Below are positions 19,771-29,761 of a DNA stretch of 64,000 bases, one piece after another. Each line of letters opens with the position of its first letter. The first letter of the stretch is position 1. Origin of the DNA: Bacteroidales bacterium (lineage in GTDB: Bacteria; Bacteroidota; Bacteroidia; Bacteroidales; UBA932); the NCBI GenBank assembly GCA_012522855.1, contig JAAYJQ010000005.1:1-64000 (forward strand), in the 5' to 3' direction. Below the pieces are notes generated by a model, which was given only the letters and a program-made list of their open reading frames with translations, was not told the origin of the DNA and searched no databases. Made by a program: the position numbers and the translations under genes.

Positions 19771-20592
19771 ATGAATCCGGATCATTTCAAGGATAAGGTC
19801 ATCGTGATCACAGGAGCCAGCTCGGGAATCGGGTTGGCTTCTGCCAGATTATTCGGATCGTTCGGTGCGAACGTTGTGATGGCGGCCCGTTCTTATGACA
19901 AAATGCTGGAGCTGGCGCCATCAGTCAACGGAAATCCGGAGAAAGTCCTTTGTGTGAAGACGGATGTTTCCGTCGAGGAGGACTGCCGGAACCTGATCCG
20001 GCTGGCGGTTGAGAAGTTCGGCGGCATCGACATTCTGGTCAACAACGCCGGCATCTCGATGCGCGCCTTGTTCAAAGACTTGGATCTGAAGGTCATCAAG
20101 TCTTTGATGGATGTGAATTTTTGGGGAACGGTGTACTGTACGAAATTCGCCCTGCCCCACCTTCTGGCTTCCAAAGGTTCCGTGGTCGGGGTGATTTCCA
20201 TCGCCGGCTACAGCGCCCTGCCTGCAAGGACCGGCTATTCCGCTTCCAAGTATGCGATCCGTGGCTTTTTGGACACGATCCGGATCGAGCATCTCCGTGA
20301 CGGACTCCATGTCATGGTATTCGCTCCCGGCTATACCGATTCCAATGTTCGCAAAGTCGCGCTGACTGCGGACGGTTCCCGCCAAGGGGAAACACCCCTG
20401 CAGGAGGATAAGTTGATGTCCGCCGAGGAATGCGCGCAGCATCTTGCCAAGGGATTGTACAAACGCAAGTCGCAGTTGATCCTTACCGGTTTGGGGAAGG
20501 CGACGGTCTGGGCGCATCGGCTTTTCCCGAGACTTACGGATCGGTTGACCTACCGTTACATCGCCCGTGAGACCGGAAGTCCTTTCAAATAG
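19771..20592 (+). CDS. Short-chain dehydrogenase/reductase, likely 3-ketosphinganine-type reductase
   Basis: Classical SDR of 273 residues. The NAD(P)-binding motif TGASSGIGLA is at about 15-24, followed by NNAGISM, and catalytic Y156 and K160 in YSASK. Fatty-chain-binding SDRs often carry a hydrophobic C-terminus, as here (AHRLFPRLTDRLTYRYIA). It lies between the oxoamine synthase and the HD phosphodiesterase with gaps of 9 bases on each side, in one operon. The proposed reaction is reduction of the 3-keto intermediate made by the upstream enzyme; this rests on adjacency and family, not on a specificity motif. Confidence 0.75.
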   Translation: MNPDHFKDKVIVITGASSGIGLASARLFGSFGANVVMAARSYDKMLELAPSVNGNPEKVLCVKTDVSVEEDCRNLIRLAVEKFGGIDILVNNAGISMRALFKDLDLKVIKSLMDVNFWGTVYCTKFALPHLLASKGSVVGVISIAGYSALPARTGYSASKYAIRGFLDTIRIEHLRDGLHVMVFAPGYTDSNVRKVALTADGSRQGETPLQEDKLMSAEECAQHLAKGLYKRKSQLILTGLGKATVWAHRLFPRLTDRLTYRYIARETGSPFK

Positions 20593-20601
20593 CATTCGAT
20601 C

Positions 20602-22638
20602 ATGAAACTTCCCCGCCTGCCCTTCCACATCCTGCGCTTCTTTCCGCTCCTTGTACTTTTCGTTGTGCTTACGGTAATTTTTCCGAGGAGCGCGAAATTC
20701 AGTTATGACTACCGGAAAGGTTCGCCCTGGGACCATGAGACGCTGATCGCCCAGTTTGACTTCCCGCTTCTCAAGACCGATGAACAGCTTCGGGAAGAGC
20801 GGAGTGAAAACAAGTCGATCCGGATTCCTTACTACAGGTATTCGCAGGGCGTTGTGGATCAAGCCAAGAGGTCGGCTGAAGAATTGGACTTGGGGCAGAG
20901 CGCGTCCCTGCGTCCCTTCATCGTTTCCGCGCTCGGAACCATCTATTCCAACGGGGTTGTGTCGGACGACGGAATCAAGCTGGACAACAAAGTCAACGAT
21001 CCGGCGAACGAGGTTGTCTTCATCCATAAGGACAAGCGCGTTTCGAAGAAACCGGTATCGGACATCTACAAGGAATCGGATGCCCGTGGAAAGTTGCTCG
21101 CGCTTGTGTCGGCAAAAGCGCCGAAAGTGAATGTTGATTCGGTGCTCAGACGTTCCGGGGTTTACGATTTGGTACTTCCGAATCTCACTTATGACCGGCA
21201 GACCACCGATTTGGTCAATTCCGAACGCTCGGCAGGCATCTCCCCGACCCAAGGTTTCGTGAGCGCAGGTCAGTTGATCGCATCGGAAGGAGAAATCGTG
21301 ACGGCCGAGATCGCGCAGATGCTGGACTCCTACAAGGTTGAATACGAGAACAGCATAGGGTCCGGCGGTCCCCGTATCCTGTTCTGGCTTGGAAATGCTT
21401 TGATCGCTTTCATCCTGACCCTGCTCTTCTTTCTGGCCGTTTATTTTTCGAACAAACAGATCTTCCAAGAAAGAAACCGGTTCTTCTATTTGGTCTTTAT
21501 CTTTCTGCTCTCGACGGCCAGTACCTTGCTCGTTGAGAAATACGCGCCGCGTTTCCTCTACATGGTTCCCTTCACCTTGACAGCCCTTTACTTGGAAGCC
21601 TTCTTCCGGAACAGGGTGATCATTACGATCTGCTTGGTATCCCTGCTGCCTTTGCTGATCTTTACCGGCAACGGGGCCGTGCTGTTCGTTATGTTCATCG
21701 TGGGGAGCATGGTTGCTATCTTTTCGTTCAAATTTTTCAACCGGGGTTGGATGCAGTTCATTTCCGCCGGCTTGGTATTCCTGTGTCTGACGCTGACCTA
21801 TTTCGGATTTCGTTTCATCGACATGGTGCATGACAATCCCTATCAGGCTGTCGCCTTCTTGTTCGTGGGATCCATGCTTTCCGTCGCCGGCTATCCGCTC
21901 ATCTTTCTGTTTGAACGGATGTTCAATCTGGTTTCGAATTCCCGTCTGCGGGAATTGTGCGACACGAACAACCCGTTGCTGCGGGAACTGGAGCATTTGG
22001 CGCCCGGCACCTTCCAGCACAGCCTCCAAGTCATGAACATGTCCGACGTGGTTGCCCGCTCCATCGACGCTAACGTCCTGCTGGTCCGGGCAGGAGCGCT
22101 GTATCACGATATCGGGAAAATGAAAAAGCCCCAGTGTTTCATTGAAAATGAAAGCGTGGCAGTCGGTTCCGAGCATTTCCACAAGGGGCTGTCGCCCCGG
22201 GAAAGCGCGGTCATGATCATCCGGCATGTGGCTGACGGATTGGAACTGGCCGCGAAACACAATCTGCCCGACATTGTAAAGGATTTTATCCTGACCCATC
22301 ACGGAACATCTTGTACGTCCTATTTTTACAATCAATATCTGAATGCCGGCGGAGATCCCGCGGAAGGGGGAGACTTCTTCTACAAAGGCAGGAAACCCTC
22401 TACGAGGGAGCAGATCATTTTGATGGTCTGTGATTCCGTTGAGGCCGCTTCCCGGACGCTGAAGGACAATTCTCCGGAAACCTTCTCCGATTTCGTGGAG
22501 GAGATCGTCTCGTTGAAGATGAATGCCGGACAGTTTGAGTGCGCGGACATTTCCATCCGTGACCTGAACACGGTCAAGGAGACCTTGAAGTCCTATCTTT
22601 CGCAGTTGTACCACGAAAGAGTCGTCTATCCCAAGTGA
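20602..22638 (+). CDS. 7TM HD-domain phosphodiesterase (PgpH-like)
   Basis: Integral membrane protein of 678 residues. An N-terminal helix (about 12-32) precedes an extracytoplasmic domain of about 220 residues, then six or seven closely packed helices (about 265-450), and a cytosolic HD domain with LAPGTFQHSLQVMNMS, YHDIGKMKKPQCF and LTHHGT. This is the 7TMR-HDED/HD layout of PgpH, which degrades cyclic di-AMP in Firmicutes. Substrate in Bacteroidota is less firmly known. It follows the SDR by 9 bases and precedes tig by 29. Confidence 0.88.
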   Translation: MKLPRLPFHILRFFPLLVLFVVLTVIFPRSAKFSYDYRKGSPWDHETLIAQFDFPLLKTDEQLREERSENKSIRIPYYRYSQGVVDQAKRSAEELDLGQSASLRPFIVSALGTIYSNGVVSDDGIKLDNKVNDPANEVVFIHKDKRVSKKPVSDIYKESDARGKLLALVSAKAPKVNVDSVLRRSGVYDLVLPNLTYDRQTTDLVNSERSAGISPTQGFVSAGQLIASEGEIVTAEIAQMLDSYKVEYENSIGSGGPRILFWLGNALIAFILTLLFFLAVYFSNKQIFQERNRFFYLVFIFLLSTASTLLVEKYAPRFLYMVPFTLTALYLEAFFRNRVIITICLVSLLPLLIFTGNGAVLFVMFIVGSMVAIFSFKFFNRGWMQFISAGLVFLCLTLTYFGFRFIDMVHDNPYQAVAFLFVGSMLSVAGYPLIFLFERMFNLVSNSRLRELCDTNNPLLRELEHLAPGTFQHSLQVMNMSDVVARSIDANVLLVRAGALYHDIGKMKKPQCFIENESVAVGSEHFHKGLSPRESAVMIIRHVADGLELAAKHNLPDIVKDFILTHHGTSCTSYFYNQYLNAGGDPAEGGDFFYKGRKPSTREQIILMVCDSVEAASRTLKDNSPETFSDFVEEIVSLKMNAGQFECADISIRDLNTVKETLKSYLSQLYHERVVYPK

Positions 22639-22667
22639 AGAACAAATAAAAAACAATAGATTCGAGT

Positions 22668-23984
22668 ATGAATATAACGAAGAAACAAATCGATGATTTG
22701 AATATCGAGCTGACCATCGCCTTGCAGGGGGAAGATTACGCGGAACAGGAGAAAAAAAGGCTTTCCGCTTACCGGAGGAATGCGGATTTGAAGGGCTTCC
22801 GAAAGGGCATGGCGCCGATGACACTCATCAGCCGTCTGTACGGTGAACAGATTCTTTACGAGGTCATCAATGCCCTCGTTTCCGAACAGTTGGATAAATT
22901 CATCAAGGACAATGAGCTGAACATTCTGGGCGAGCCCCTCCCGAGCGCATCGCAGCCGGAACAGGAATGGAAAAGCGGAAACGATTTTGAGTTCAAGTTC
23001 GATCTGGGACTTTCTCCCAAGTTGGATTTTGAAGTCACCAAAGAAGACAAAGTCCCTTATTACAAGATTCAGGTGACGGATGCGGCCAAGGCGGAAATGA
23101 AGCGGAATATGTTGAAGCAACTAGGGAAGTTGGAAGAAGGGGAGGCTGCCGGTGAGGAAGACTATGTGATTGCCGATCTTGTCCAGGACGACCGGACGGT
23201 CGAGGGAGCCTACATCGCCATCCGCAATGTGGCCGGTGACGCCAGGAAGAAGTTCCTCGGAGCGAAGGCGGGCGACCGGTTCAAAGTCGATGTGAACGCT
23301 GCCTTTGAGAATGAAAACGACCGGGCCAGTCTGCTCAAGATCAAGAAGGAGGAATTGGCGGCTTTGGAACCCGAATGGAATGTCGCCATCGTCAATGTCA
23401 AGACCTTCGTTCCTGCGCAGGAGAACCAGGAAACCTTTGACGAGCTGTTCGGAAAGGATGTCGTCAAGACTCCGGAAGAATTCGACAAGAAAATCGCCGA
23501 ACGTCTGGAATCCAATTACAAACAGGAATCCGACTACCGCCTCTCCCGCGACCTGCGCGCCTATCTGGTGGATAAGGCTGCGATCTCCGTTCCGGAAGAC
23601 TTTCTCAAGCGCTGGCTCTACGAGAACAACCGGGAAAAATTCACCAAGGAGCAGGTCGAGCAGGAGTTCAACGGCTTCCTGGCCGATTTCCGCTGGCAAC
23701 TGGTCCGGGGCTATCTGATGAAGAAATTCGACCTTAAGATTGAGGACCGTGACATGCAGGAAGCCGCGCTCGGCTACGCAGCCTATCAGTATGCCATGTA
23801 CGGAATGGGAAATGTGCCGGAGGAACTGCTCAAGGAAGCCGCCGGTCAGATTCTCTCCGACGAGCGTCAGGCTCGTAATCTGGAGGAGAATGTCGAGAAC
23901 GAAAAGGTCATCGCGGCTGTCCAGGAGAAGTTGACCTTGCAGAACAAAAAGATTACCCTGGAGAAATTCCAGGCTTTGAAATAG
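22668..23984 (+). CDS. tig: Trigger factor (ribosome-associated chaperone)
   Basis: 438 residues. The N-terminal ribosome-docking domain carries the signature GFRKG at 43-47 and LYGEQILYEVINALV. The central PPIase region (about 150-245) is divergent from the canonical FKBP fold, as is usual in Bacteroidota. The C-terminal helical chaperone arms include FLKRWLYENNREKFTKEQ. It binds nascent chains at the ribosome exit tunnel. Genes for ClpP and ClpX follow immediately, the widespread tig-clpP-clpX order, and were probably inherited as a unit. Confidence 0.92.
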   Translation: MNITKKQIDDLNIELTIALQGEDYAEQEKKRLSAYRRNADLKGFRKGMAPMTLISRLYGEQILYEVINALVSEQLDKFIKDNELNILGEPLPSASQPEQEWKSGNDFEFKFDLGLSPKLDFEVTKEDKVPYYKIQVTDAAKAEMKRNMLKQLGKLEEGEAAGEEDYVIADLVQDDRTVEGAYIAIRNVAGDARKKFLGAKAGDRFKVDVNAAFENENDRASLLKIKKEELAALEPEWNVAIVNVKTFVPAQENQETFDELFGKDVVKTPEEFDKKIAERLESNYKQESDYRLSRDLRAYLVDKAAISVPEDFLKRWLYENNREKFTKEQVEQEFNGFLADFRWQLVRGYLMKKFDLKIEDRDMQEAALGYAAYQYAMYGMGNVPEELLKEAAGQILSDERQARNLEENVENEKVIAAVQEKLTLQNKKITLEKFQALK

Positions 23985-24014
23985 ACGGACGCTAATTGAT
24001 AGAAACAGAATTTT

Positions 24015-24689
24015 ATGGACAACGAAGAATTCAAGAAATATGCTACCCGGGACCGAGGCATCGCCTCGACGACCCTGAGTCGCTTTCAAAGCGCCACGAA
24101 TGCTTACATCAATCCGATGATCATCGAGGAGCGGAAGCTGAACGTGGCAACGATGGACGTTTTCAGCCGTCTGATGATGGACCGGATCATCTTCCTGGGC
24201 GTCCCGATTGATGACGATGTGGCGAACATCATCCAAGCCCAACTGCTCTTCCTGGCATCCACCGATCCGGGGGCTGACATCTCTTTGTACATCAACACCC
24301 CCGGCGGACAAGTCACCTCCGGGCTGGCGATCTACGACACCATGCACTTGATTGAGCCCGATGTGGCGACGATCTGCACGGGCATGGCTGCTTCCATGGG
24401 CTCGGTGCTGCTCTGCGCCGGTACCAAAGGCAAGCGTTCCTGTCTCCCGCATTCCCGGGTGCTGATCCATCAGCCGCTCGGCGGGGCCCGCGGACAGGCT
24501 TCCGACATCATGATTGCTGCCAAGGAGATCGAGAGGACCCGCACCGAACTGTACAACATCATCTCGGAACACTCCGGCCAACCGTATGAGAAGGTTTTCG
24601 CTGATGCCGACCGTGACTTCTGGATGACGGCTCAGGAAGCCCTGGACTACGGAATGGTGGATGAAATCCTGACCCGGAAAACCCGATAA
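24015..24689 (+). CDS. clpP: ATP-dependent Clp protease proteolytic subunit
   Basis: Serine peptidase of 224 residues forming the double heptameric chamber of ClpXP. Catalytic S127 sits in [12 protein letters not shown] and H152 in LIHQPLGG; the third residue is expected near [31 protein letters not shown] is the family block. The first 20 residues may be a propeptide. The stop codon shares one base with the start of clpX, so the two are translationally coupled. ClpXP would be the expected destroyer of proteins tagged by the tmRNA found in this window. Confidence 0.96.
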   Translation: MDNEEFKKYATRDRGIASTTLSRFQSATNAYINPMIIEERKLNVATMDVFSRLMMDRIIFLGVPIDDDVANIIQAQLLFLASTDPGADISLYINTPGGQVTSGLAIYDTMHLIEPDVATICTGMAASMGSVLLCAGTKGKRSCLPHSRVLIHQPLGGARGQASDIMIAAKEIERTRTELYNIISEHSGQPYEKVFADADRDFWMTAQEALDYGMVDEILTRKTR

Positions 24690-25912
24690 TGGCGGAGAAG
24701 AAGACAGGTCGGCACTGCATGTTCTGCGGCAGGAAGGAGAAGGACGTCCCGTATCTGCTGCAGGGGATAGACGGCCACATCTGTAGCGATTGCGTCCGGT
24801 TGGCGCATGAATACATCCGCGACACCTTTGGTGCCGCAGCGAAAGCCAAGAAGCTCGGCAGGATCGACGATGTCAAGAAACCCAAAGAAATCAAAGCTTA
24901 TCTGGATCAGTACGTCATCGGTCAGGAACGAGCGAAGCGGATGCTTTCCGTAGCGGTGTACAACCACTACAAACGGATCAACCACAATTTGGTGGACCGT
25001 CCGGACGACGGGGTGGAGCTCGAAAAAGCCAACATTCTTCTGGTCGGGCCCACCGGCACCGGAAAGACCCTGCTTGCCCGGACCATCGCAAAACTGCTCA
25101 ATGTCCCTTTTACCATTGTGGACGCGACCGTTTTGACCGAAGCGGGCTATGTGGGAGAGGATGTAGAGAGCATCTTGACCCGCCTTTTGCAGGAAGCGGA
25201 TTACGAGGTCGCCAAGGCGGAGCGGGGGATCGTATTCATTGATGAGATCGACAAGATTGCCCGCAAGAGCGACAATCCGTCCATTACGCGGGATGTGTCC
25301 GGCGAAGGGGTGCAGCAGGCGATGCTGAAACTGCTGGAAGGCAACGTAATCAACGTTCCGCCGCAGGGAGGTCGCAAGCACCCGGAACAGGAATTTATTC
25401 ACATCAACACCGAGAACATCCTCTTCATTTGCGGAGGCGCGTTCGAAGGGATCGAGCGCCGGATCGCCCAACGCCTGAACACCCAGGTGATCGGTTTTGG
25501 CTCTGCCAAGCAGCGTCGGATCGACAAAAACAATCTGTTGAAATATGTCGACGCACAGGACATGCGGGCATATGGACTGATTCCGGAAATCATTGGCCGC
25601 CTGCCCGTCATCACCTACCTGGAAGCCTTGGATCGGGACGCCTTGCTGCGGATTCTTACGGAACCCAAGAACGCCATCCTCAAGCAATACGAGAAGTTGT
25701 TCGAGATGGACGGCATCAAGCTCGGCATTGCCGACGGGGTCAAGGAACTGATCGTGGACACTGCCATCAAGAACAAGCTCGGAGCCCGCGGGCTCCGCTC
25801 GATCTGCGAGCAGATCTTCGACGATGCCATGTATGACGCCCCGACCTCCCGGCGGAAGACCTTCACGGTTACCCTGGATTATGCCCGCGAGAAATTGAAA
25901 AACAGACTTTAG
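24689..25912 (+). CDS. clpX: ATP-dependent Clp protease ATP-binding subunit ClpX
   Basis: AAA+ unfoldase of 407 residues that feeds substrates to ClpP. An N-terminal zinc-binding domain has cysteines at 10, 13, 32 and 35. Walker A is [13 protein letters not shown], Walker B is [12 protein letters not shown], and the pore loop lies in [28 protein letters not shown] and the C-terminal [17 protein letters not shown] are typical. Start overlaps the clpP stop. Confidence 0.96.
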   Translation: MAEKKTGRHCMFCGRKEKDVPYLLQGIDGHICSDCVRLAHEYIRDTFGAAAKAKKLGRIDDVKKPKEIKAYLDQYVIGQERAKRMLSVAVYNHYKRINHNLVDRPDDGVELEKANILLVGPTGTGKTLLARTIAKLLNVPFTIVDATVLTEAGYVGEDVESILTRLLQEADYEVAKAERGIVFIDEIDKIARKSDNPSITRDVSGEGVQQAMLKLLEGNVINVPPQGGRKHPEQEFIHINTENILFICGGAFEGIERRIAQRLNTQVIGFGSAKQRRIDKNNLLKYVDAQDMRAYGLIPEIIGRLPVITYLEALDRDALLRILTEPKNAILKQYEKLFEMDGIKLGIADGVKELIVDTAIKNKLGARGLRSICEQIFDDAMYDAPTSRRKTFTVTLDYAREKLKNRL

Positions 25913-25962
25913 CCGGATCGTCCGTATGACCGGCGGACGTTGGATATTATAACTCTAAGCGT

Positions 25963-27330
25963 ATGAAGCGATATATTCAAGAAAATCAGGACCGTTTCTT
26001 CGAGGAACTGTTTTCCTTGCTGCGGATTCCGTCGGTCAGCGCCCAGGAAGCGCGCAAGCCGGACATGCTGCGGTGTGCCGAGCGTTTGAAGGAGTTGCTG
26101 CTCGAAGCCGGCGCCGACGAGGCCGATGTCTATCCCGTCCGGGGACACAACCCCGTCGTCTTCGCGAAGAAAATGGTCAATCCCGAATGGAAAACCGTGC
26201 TGGTCTACGGACACTACGATGTGCAGCCCGCGGAGCCGCTCGAGAAATGGGCTTCCGACCCGTTCGCGCCGGAGATCCGGAAAGACCCGTCCGGCCGCGA
26301 TGCGATCTACGCCCGGGGCGCGAACGACGACAAGGGACAGTTGTTCATGCATCTGAAAGCCTTTGAATACCTGGTTCGCAGCGGAAAACTGCATCACAAC
26401 CTGAAGTTCGTCTTCGAAGGAGAGGAAGAAATCGGAAGCCCGTCGCTGGCGGGCTGGGTGCGCAAACACAAAGACTGGCTGGGCGCGGACGTGATCCTGG
26501 TGTCCGACACCACGATGATCTCCGAGAAAGTACCTTCCATCAACTGCGGCATGCGCGGACTCGCCTATCTGGAAGTGAACCTGATCGGTCCCGACAAGGA
26601 TTTGCACTCCGGCCATTACGGGGGAGCGGTCGCCAATCCGATCCAGACCCTTTGCGATTTGATTTCCGGGCTGATCGATGCGGACGGAAGGGTGACGGTG
26701 CCGGGCTTCTACGACGATGTGGTGGAGCTTTCGATCGAAGACCGGGCGCAACTGGCCCGGGCTCCGTTCGATATGCAAGCATTTCAAGACTCGATCGGCA
26801 TTCGCGCGGTACGCGGCGAAAAAGGCTACTCGACCCTGGAGCGCATCGGCATCCGACCCTGTCTGGATGTATGCGGCATCTGGGGCGGCTATACGGGCGA
26901 GGGCGCCAAGACGGTCCTGCCCTCGTCCGCCCATGCGAAGATTTCCATGCGGCTGGTCCCGGACCAGGAGAGCGCGAAGATCACGAAACTGTTCAAGGAG
27001 TATCTGGAACAGACCGCGCCGGATTATTGCAGCATTGAAGTCAAGCCTTGCGAAGGTGGCGAGGGCTTCCTGATTCCGATTTCCTCGCCTGCATTCCAAG
27101 CAGCGTCACGGGCGATGGAGGAGGTCTACGGCATCGCGCCGGTGCCGAGCCGCGGCGGCGGCAGCATCGCCGTGCTTGCGGACATGCAGAAAATTCTCGG
27201 CATTGATCCGCTTCTGATGGGCTTCGGCCTCGAACGCGACACGATCCATTCCCCGAACGAAAGCTTTCTACTCAGCCAGTTCTTCGCGGGTATGGAATCC
27301 ATCGCCAAGTTTTATGAATATTTCAGGTAG
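25963..27330 (+). CDS. M20-family metallopeptidase (dipeptidase)
   Basis: Cytosolic zinc aminoacyl peptidase of 455 residues in the carnosinase/PepV-like branch of M20. Zinc and catalytic motifs are present: YGHYDVQPAEPLEKW, ARGANDDKGQ, EGEEEIGSPSL with the general-base glutamate, and a late histidine in ERDTIHSPNESF. The lid/dimerisation domain occupies about residues 205-370. The ATG at 25963 follows a 50-base gap after clpX, so it may be a separate unit or read-through. Substrates are probably dipeptides from peptide uptake or Clp turnover. Confidence 0.9.
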   Translation: MKRYIQENQDRFFEELFSLLRIPSVSAQEARKPDMLRCAERLKELLLEAGADEADVYPVRGHNPVVFAKKMVNPEWKTVLVYGHYDVQPAEPLEKWASDPFAPEIRKDPSGRDAIYARGANDDKGQLFMHLKAFEYLVRSGKLHHNLKFVFEGEEEIGSPSLAGWVRKHKDWLGADVILVSDTTMISEKVPSINCGMRGLAYLEVNLIGPDKDLHSGHYGGAVANPIQTLCDLISGLIDADGRVTVPGFYDDVVELSIEDRAQLARAPFDMQAFQDSIGIRAVRGEKGYSTLERIGIRPCLDVCGIWGGYTGEGAKTVLPSSAHAKISMRLVPDQESAKITKLFKEYLEQTAPDYCSIEVKPCEGGEGFLIPISSPAFQAASRAMEEVYGIAPVPSRGGGSIAVLADMQKILGIDPLLMGFGLERDTIHSPNESFLLSQFFAGMESIAKFYEYFR

Positions 27331-27341
27331 CAGAAAATGAT

Positions 27342-28154
27342 ATGACCCGGGAAGAACTGTACAAGAACATCCGAACAAAAGGCACGATGCTGTGCGTCGG
27401 GCTCGACACCGATTATGCGAATCTGCCGGAATGCGTCAAGGCGGGGCGGAGCGAGACAGAGGCGGTGCTTGCATTCAACAGGCGCATCATCGACGCGACC
27501 GCGGCGCACTGTGTCGCATACAAGCCCAATCTGGCGTTCTACGAAAGTCTCGGCGCGGACGGCCTCCGCGCGCTTGCGGCCACTGTGGACTATCTTCGCC
27601 TGCATCATCCGGATCAGTTCCTGATCGCGGATGCCAAGCGCGGTGACATCGGCAACACCGCTCGGCTCTACGCCCGTAGTCTGTTCGAGACCTTCGACTT
27701 CGATGCCGTCACCCTTTCCCCGTATATGGGCAGCGAGGCCGTCACCCCTTTTCTGGAATATTCCGGCCGCTTCGCCATCGTTGTAGCTCTCTCCTCCAAC
27801 CCTTCTTCCGAGGACTTTCAGACAGTCTCGAAGGACGGCAAACCGCTTTACCGGGTTGTGATGGAAAAAATGATGGAAATCTCCAGTCCGGACAACATGA
27901 TGTTCGTCGTTGGGGCGACCAAGGCCGAAAAACTACAGGAAATCAGGAAGTTCTGTCCTGACAACTTCTTCCTCGTGCCCGGGGTCGGCGCCCAGGGCGG
28001 CAGCGCGGAAGCCGTCATCGCCTATGGCGCCAACAGCATCGGCGGCCTGCTGATCAACTCCTCGCGCGCCATTCTGTACGCTTCTTCCGGATCCGACTTC
28101 GCCGAAGCGGCCGCGAAGGTCGCTGCCGCCACCGCAAGTTATTCCCAACCATGA
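27342..28154 (+). CDS. pyrF: Orotidine 5'-phosphate decarboxylase
   Basis: Final step of UMP synthesis: decarboxylation of OMP. 270 residues, in the longer group-2 subfamily. The catalytic block DAKRGDIGNTA includes K99, and the phosphate-binding end is VPGVGAQGGSAEAV. CVGLDTDYANLPE opens the barrel. The gene starts 11 bases after the dipeptidase and overlaps the following phosphoesterase by 4 bases (ATGA). Confidence 0.95.
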   Translation: MTREELYKNIRTKGTMLCVGLDTDYANLPECVKAGRSETEAVLAFNRRIIDATAAHCVAYKPNLAFYESLGADGLRALAATVDYLRLHHPDQFLIADAKRGDIGNTARLYARSLFETFDFDAVTLSPYMGSEAVTPFLEYSGRFAIVVALSSNPSSEDFQTVSKDGKPLYRVVMEKMMEISSPDNMMFVVGATKAEKLQEIRKFCPDNFFLVPGVGAQGGSAEAVIAYGANSIGGLLINSSRAILYASSGSDFAEAAAKVAAATASYSQP

Positions 28155-29140
28155 CAGTTCCCTTTTTCTTCCGCCTACTCTTCTTCATTTTCCTGTTTTT
28201 CCTGGCTCCGGTGACTCTGTATATCTGCTGCTGGCTGCTCGGGAAGATCGCGGGGATATTCATTCCGAAAGCTGTCCGCTTCGGCCGAAAAGTCGGCCTC
28301 GCGCTTGCGCTGGCACTCGTCGCCTGCTTCCTTTTTGGGTTAACCGTCGGCTGGCGGCTCTTGCGGGTACGGAATGTTACCCTTCAGGTTGAGGGACTGC
28401 CTGCCGCCTTCGACGGTTATCGGGTCGCTCACCTTTCCGATTGGCACATCGGATCGTTTGCCGGTCGTGAAGCGTTGGTGAAAAAAACGGTCCGCAAGGT
28501 GCTGGAAGCCGAGCCGGACGTGATTCTGTTTACAGGCGATCTCGAGAACCGCATCCCTTCGGAAGTGGAGCCCTTCGTACCCTTGCTGTCTCGGCTTTCG
28601 GCTCCGGACGGAGTCTGGTCGGTGCTGGGGAACCACGACTACGGCACCTATCAACACGATCAGTCTCCGGAAATCTTAGATAGCTTGGTGACGCGGCTGA
28701 AACAATTGAAGGCGGAGATGGGCTGGAATCTGCTGTTGAATTCGCACACGGTGATCACCCGCGGGACCGACAGTCTGGCGATTCTGGGCGTTGAAAACGA
28801 AGGGGAGCCGCCGTTCCCCGAGCTTGCCGACATTCCGAAAGCGCTGGAGGGATTGCCCGACGGAATGTTCAAGATTCTTCTCACCCATGACCCGGCTCAT
28901 TGGCGGAAGGCCGTTCTTCCGGATACGGACATCCAACTGACGCTTTCCGGGCATACCCATGCTTGGCAGTTCCGTATCGGGCCCTTCTCACCTGCAATGT
29001 TTTTCTATAAGGAATGGGCCGGGGCGTTTGAAGAGGACGGTCAAGTGCTCTTCGTGAATACGGGTTTGGGCGGCTTCCTCAACTTCCGCTTCGGCGCTTG
29101 GCCGGAAGTGGATGTTCTGACCCTCCGCGCGAAGAAGTAA
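28151..29140 (+). CDS. Membrane-anchored metallophosphoesterase
   Basis: 329 residues. Two N-terminal helices (about 5-30 and 45-70) anchor a calcineurin-like phosphoesterase domain, with metal ligands in HLSDWHIGSF, FTGDLEN, LGNHDYG, LTHDPAHW and SGHTHAWQF. This arrangement matches YkuE/YaeI-type enzymes, including UDP-diacylglucosamine or other lipid-linked phosphohydrolases. The substrate is not evident. It is translationally coupled to pyrF and convergent with the Nudix gene (4-base gap). Confidence 0.85.
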   Translation: MTVPFFFRLLFFIFLFFLAPVTLYICCWLLGKIAGIFIPKAVRFGRKVGLALALALVACFLFGLTVGWRLLRVRNVTLQVEGLPAAFDGYRVAHLSDWHIGSFAGREALVKKTVRKVLEAEPDVILFTGDLENRIPSEVEPFVPLLSRLSAPDGVWSVLGNHDYGTYQHDQSPEILDSLVTRLKQLKAEMGWNLLLNSHTVITRGTDSLAILGVENEGEPPFPELADIPKALEGLPDGMFKILLTHDPAHWRKAVLPDTDIQLTLSGHTHAWQFRIGPFSPAMFFYKEWAGAFEEDGQVLFVNTGLGGFLNFRFGAWPEVDVLTLRAKK

Positions 29141-29144
29141 AACG

Positions 29145-29537
29145 CTAAATCTGATCTTTCAACAATTCGATGACGCTTCGGTCGGCGGGAAGCCAGTTCA
29201 CCGAGTCCAGAGCGCCGGCATCCAGCCATTTCGCCGCTTCATGCTCCGTTAGTGTGAGATGACCTTCTTGGACCCTGCAGAGGAAACAGTGGAGGGTGAT
29301 ATGAAAGTCGGGGTAGTCATGGTCTACCGTTGCAAGCAGGCGCTCGATCGTTATTTCGGTTTTGAGTTCCTCCTCGATTTCCCGTTTCAGCGCTGCTTCC
29401 CGCGTCTCGCCCGGCTCCATCTTCCCGCCCGGAAACTCCCAGAAATCCTTGAAATCGCCATACCCGCGCTGGGTGGCGAGAATCCGGTTTCCTTCGCGGA
29501 TCACCGCCGCTACCACTTCAATGCTTTTTCGTTCCAT
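29145..29537 (-). CDS. Nudix hydrolase, MutT-like nucleotide pyrophosphohydrolase
   Basis: 130 residues with a full Nudix box, GGKMEPGETREAALKREIEEEL. The N-terminal EVVAAVIREGNRILATQRGYG and the DFHITLHCF strand match MutT and (deoxy)CTP pyrophosphohydrolases, which clean oxidised nucleotides from the pool. A minus-strand TAACTTTG box (29608-29601) lies 63 bases upstream of the ATG. Confidence 0.88.
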   Translation of the reverse strand: MERKSIEVVAAVIREGNRILATQRGYGDFKDFWEFPGGKMEPGETREAALKREIEEELKTEITIERLLATVDHDYPDFHITLHCFLCRVQEGHLTLTEHEAAKWLDAGALDSVNWLPADRSVIELLKDQI

Positions 29538-29600
29538 TTTTTGTTGTACTCAAGTCTCCCATTCCTCACCGAATGCTCATAAAGCATCCTTCAGGTTGAA

Positions 29601-29608
29601 CAAAGTTA
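29601..29608 (-). promoter_or_regulatory. Predicted -7 box (TAACTTTG) of the Nudix gene
   Basis: TAnnTTTG match on the minus strand, 63 bases before the start codon. Confidence 0.35.
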
Positions 29609-29673
29609 CGCTTTTCCCCTGAATATCGGATGTGAGTTGCGCAACATATTCAAAACCAGCCCCTTTCATTCGT

Positions 29674-29698
29674 GCCCTAGGGCAATTTTGCCCTAGGG
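29674..29698. repeat. REP-like palindrome, copy 1
   Basis: Two abutting copies of the self-complementary core GCCCTAGGGC, separated by AATTTT, form a hairpin with 11-base perfect arms and a two-base centre. It lies between the Nudix gene and the 3' end of the RAYT transposase gene. The same unit recurs at 30780 and 36673. Confidence 0.8.
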
Positions 29699-29761
29699 AC
29701 TTGCAGTAGAGAGCGATCGTTCAGAGACTTGCCTTCGCGGCGCTGTCTGCCCCCGCCGGCT

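Noticed and set aside
19921-22824. 967-codon open frame on the minus strand opposite the SDR and HD phosphodiesterase
   Set aside because: Same explanation; composition and lack of motifs show a shadow frame.
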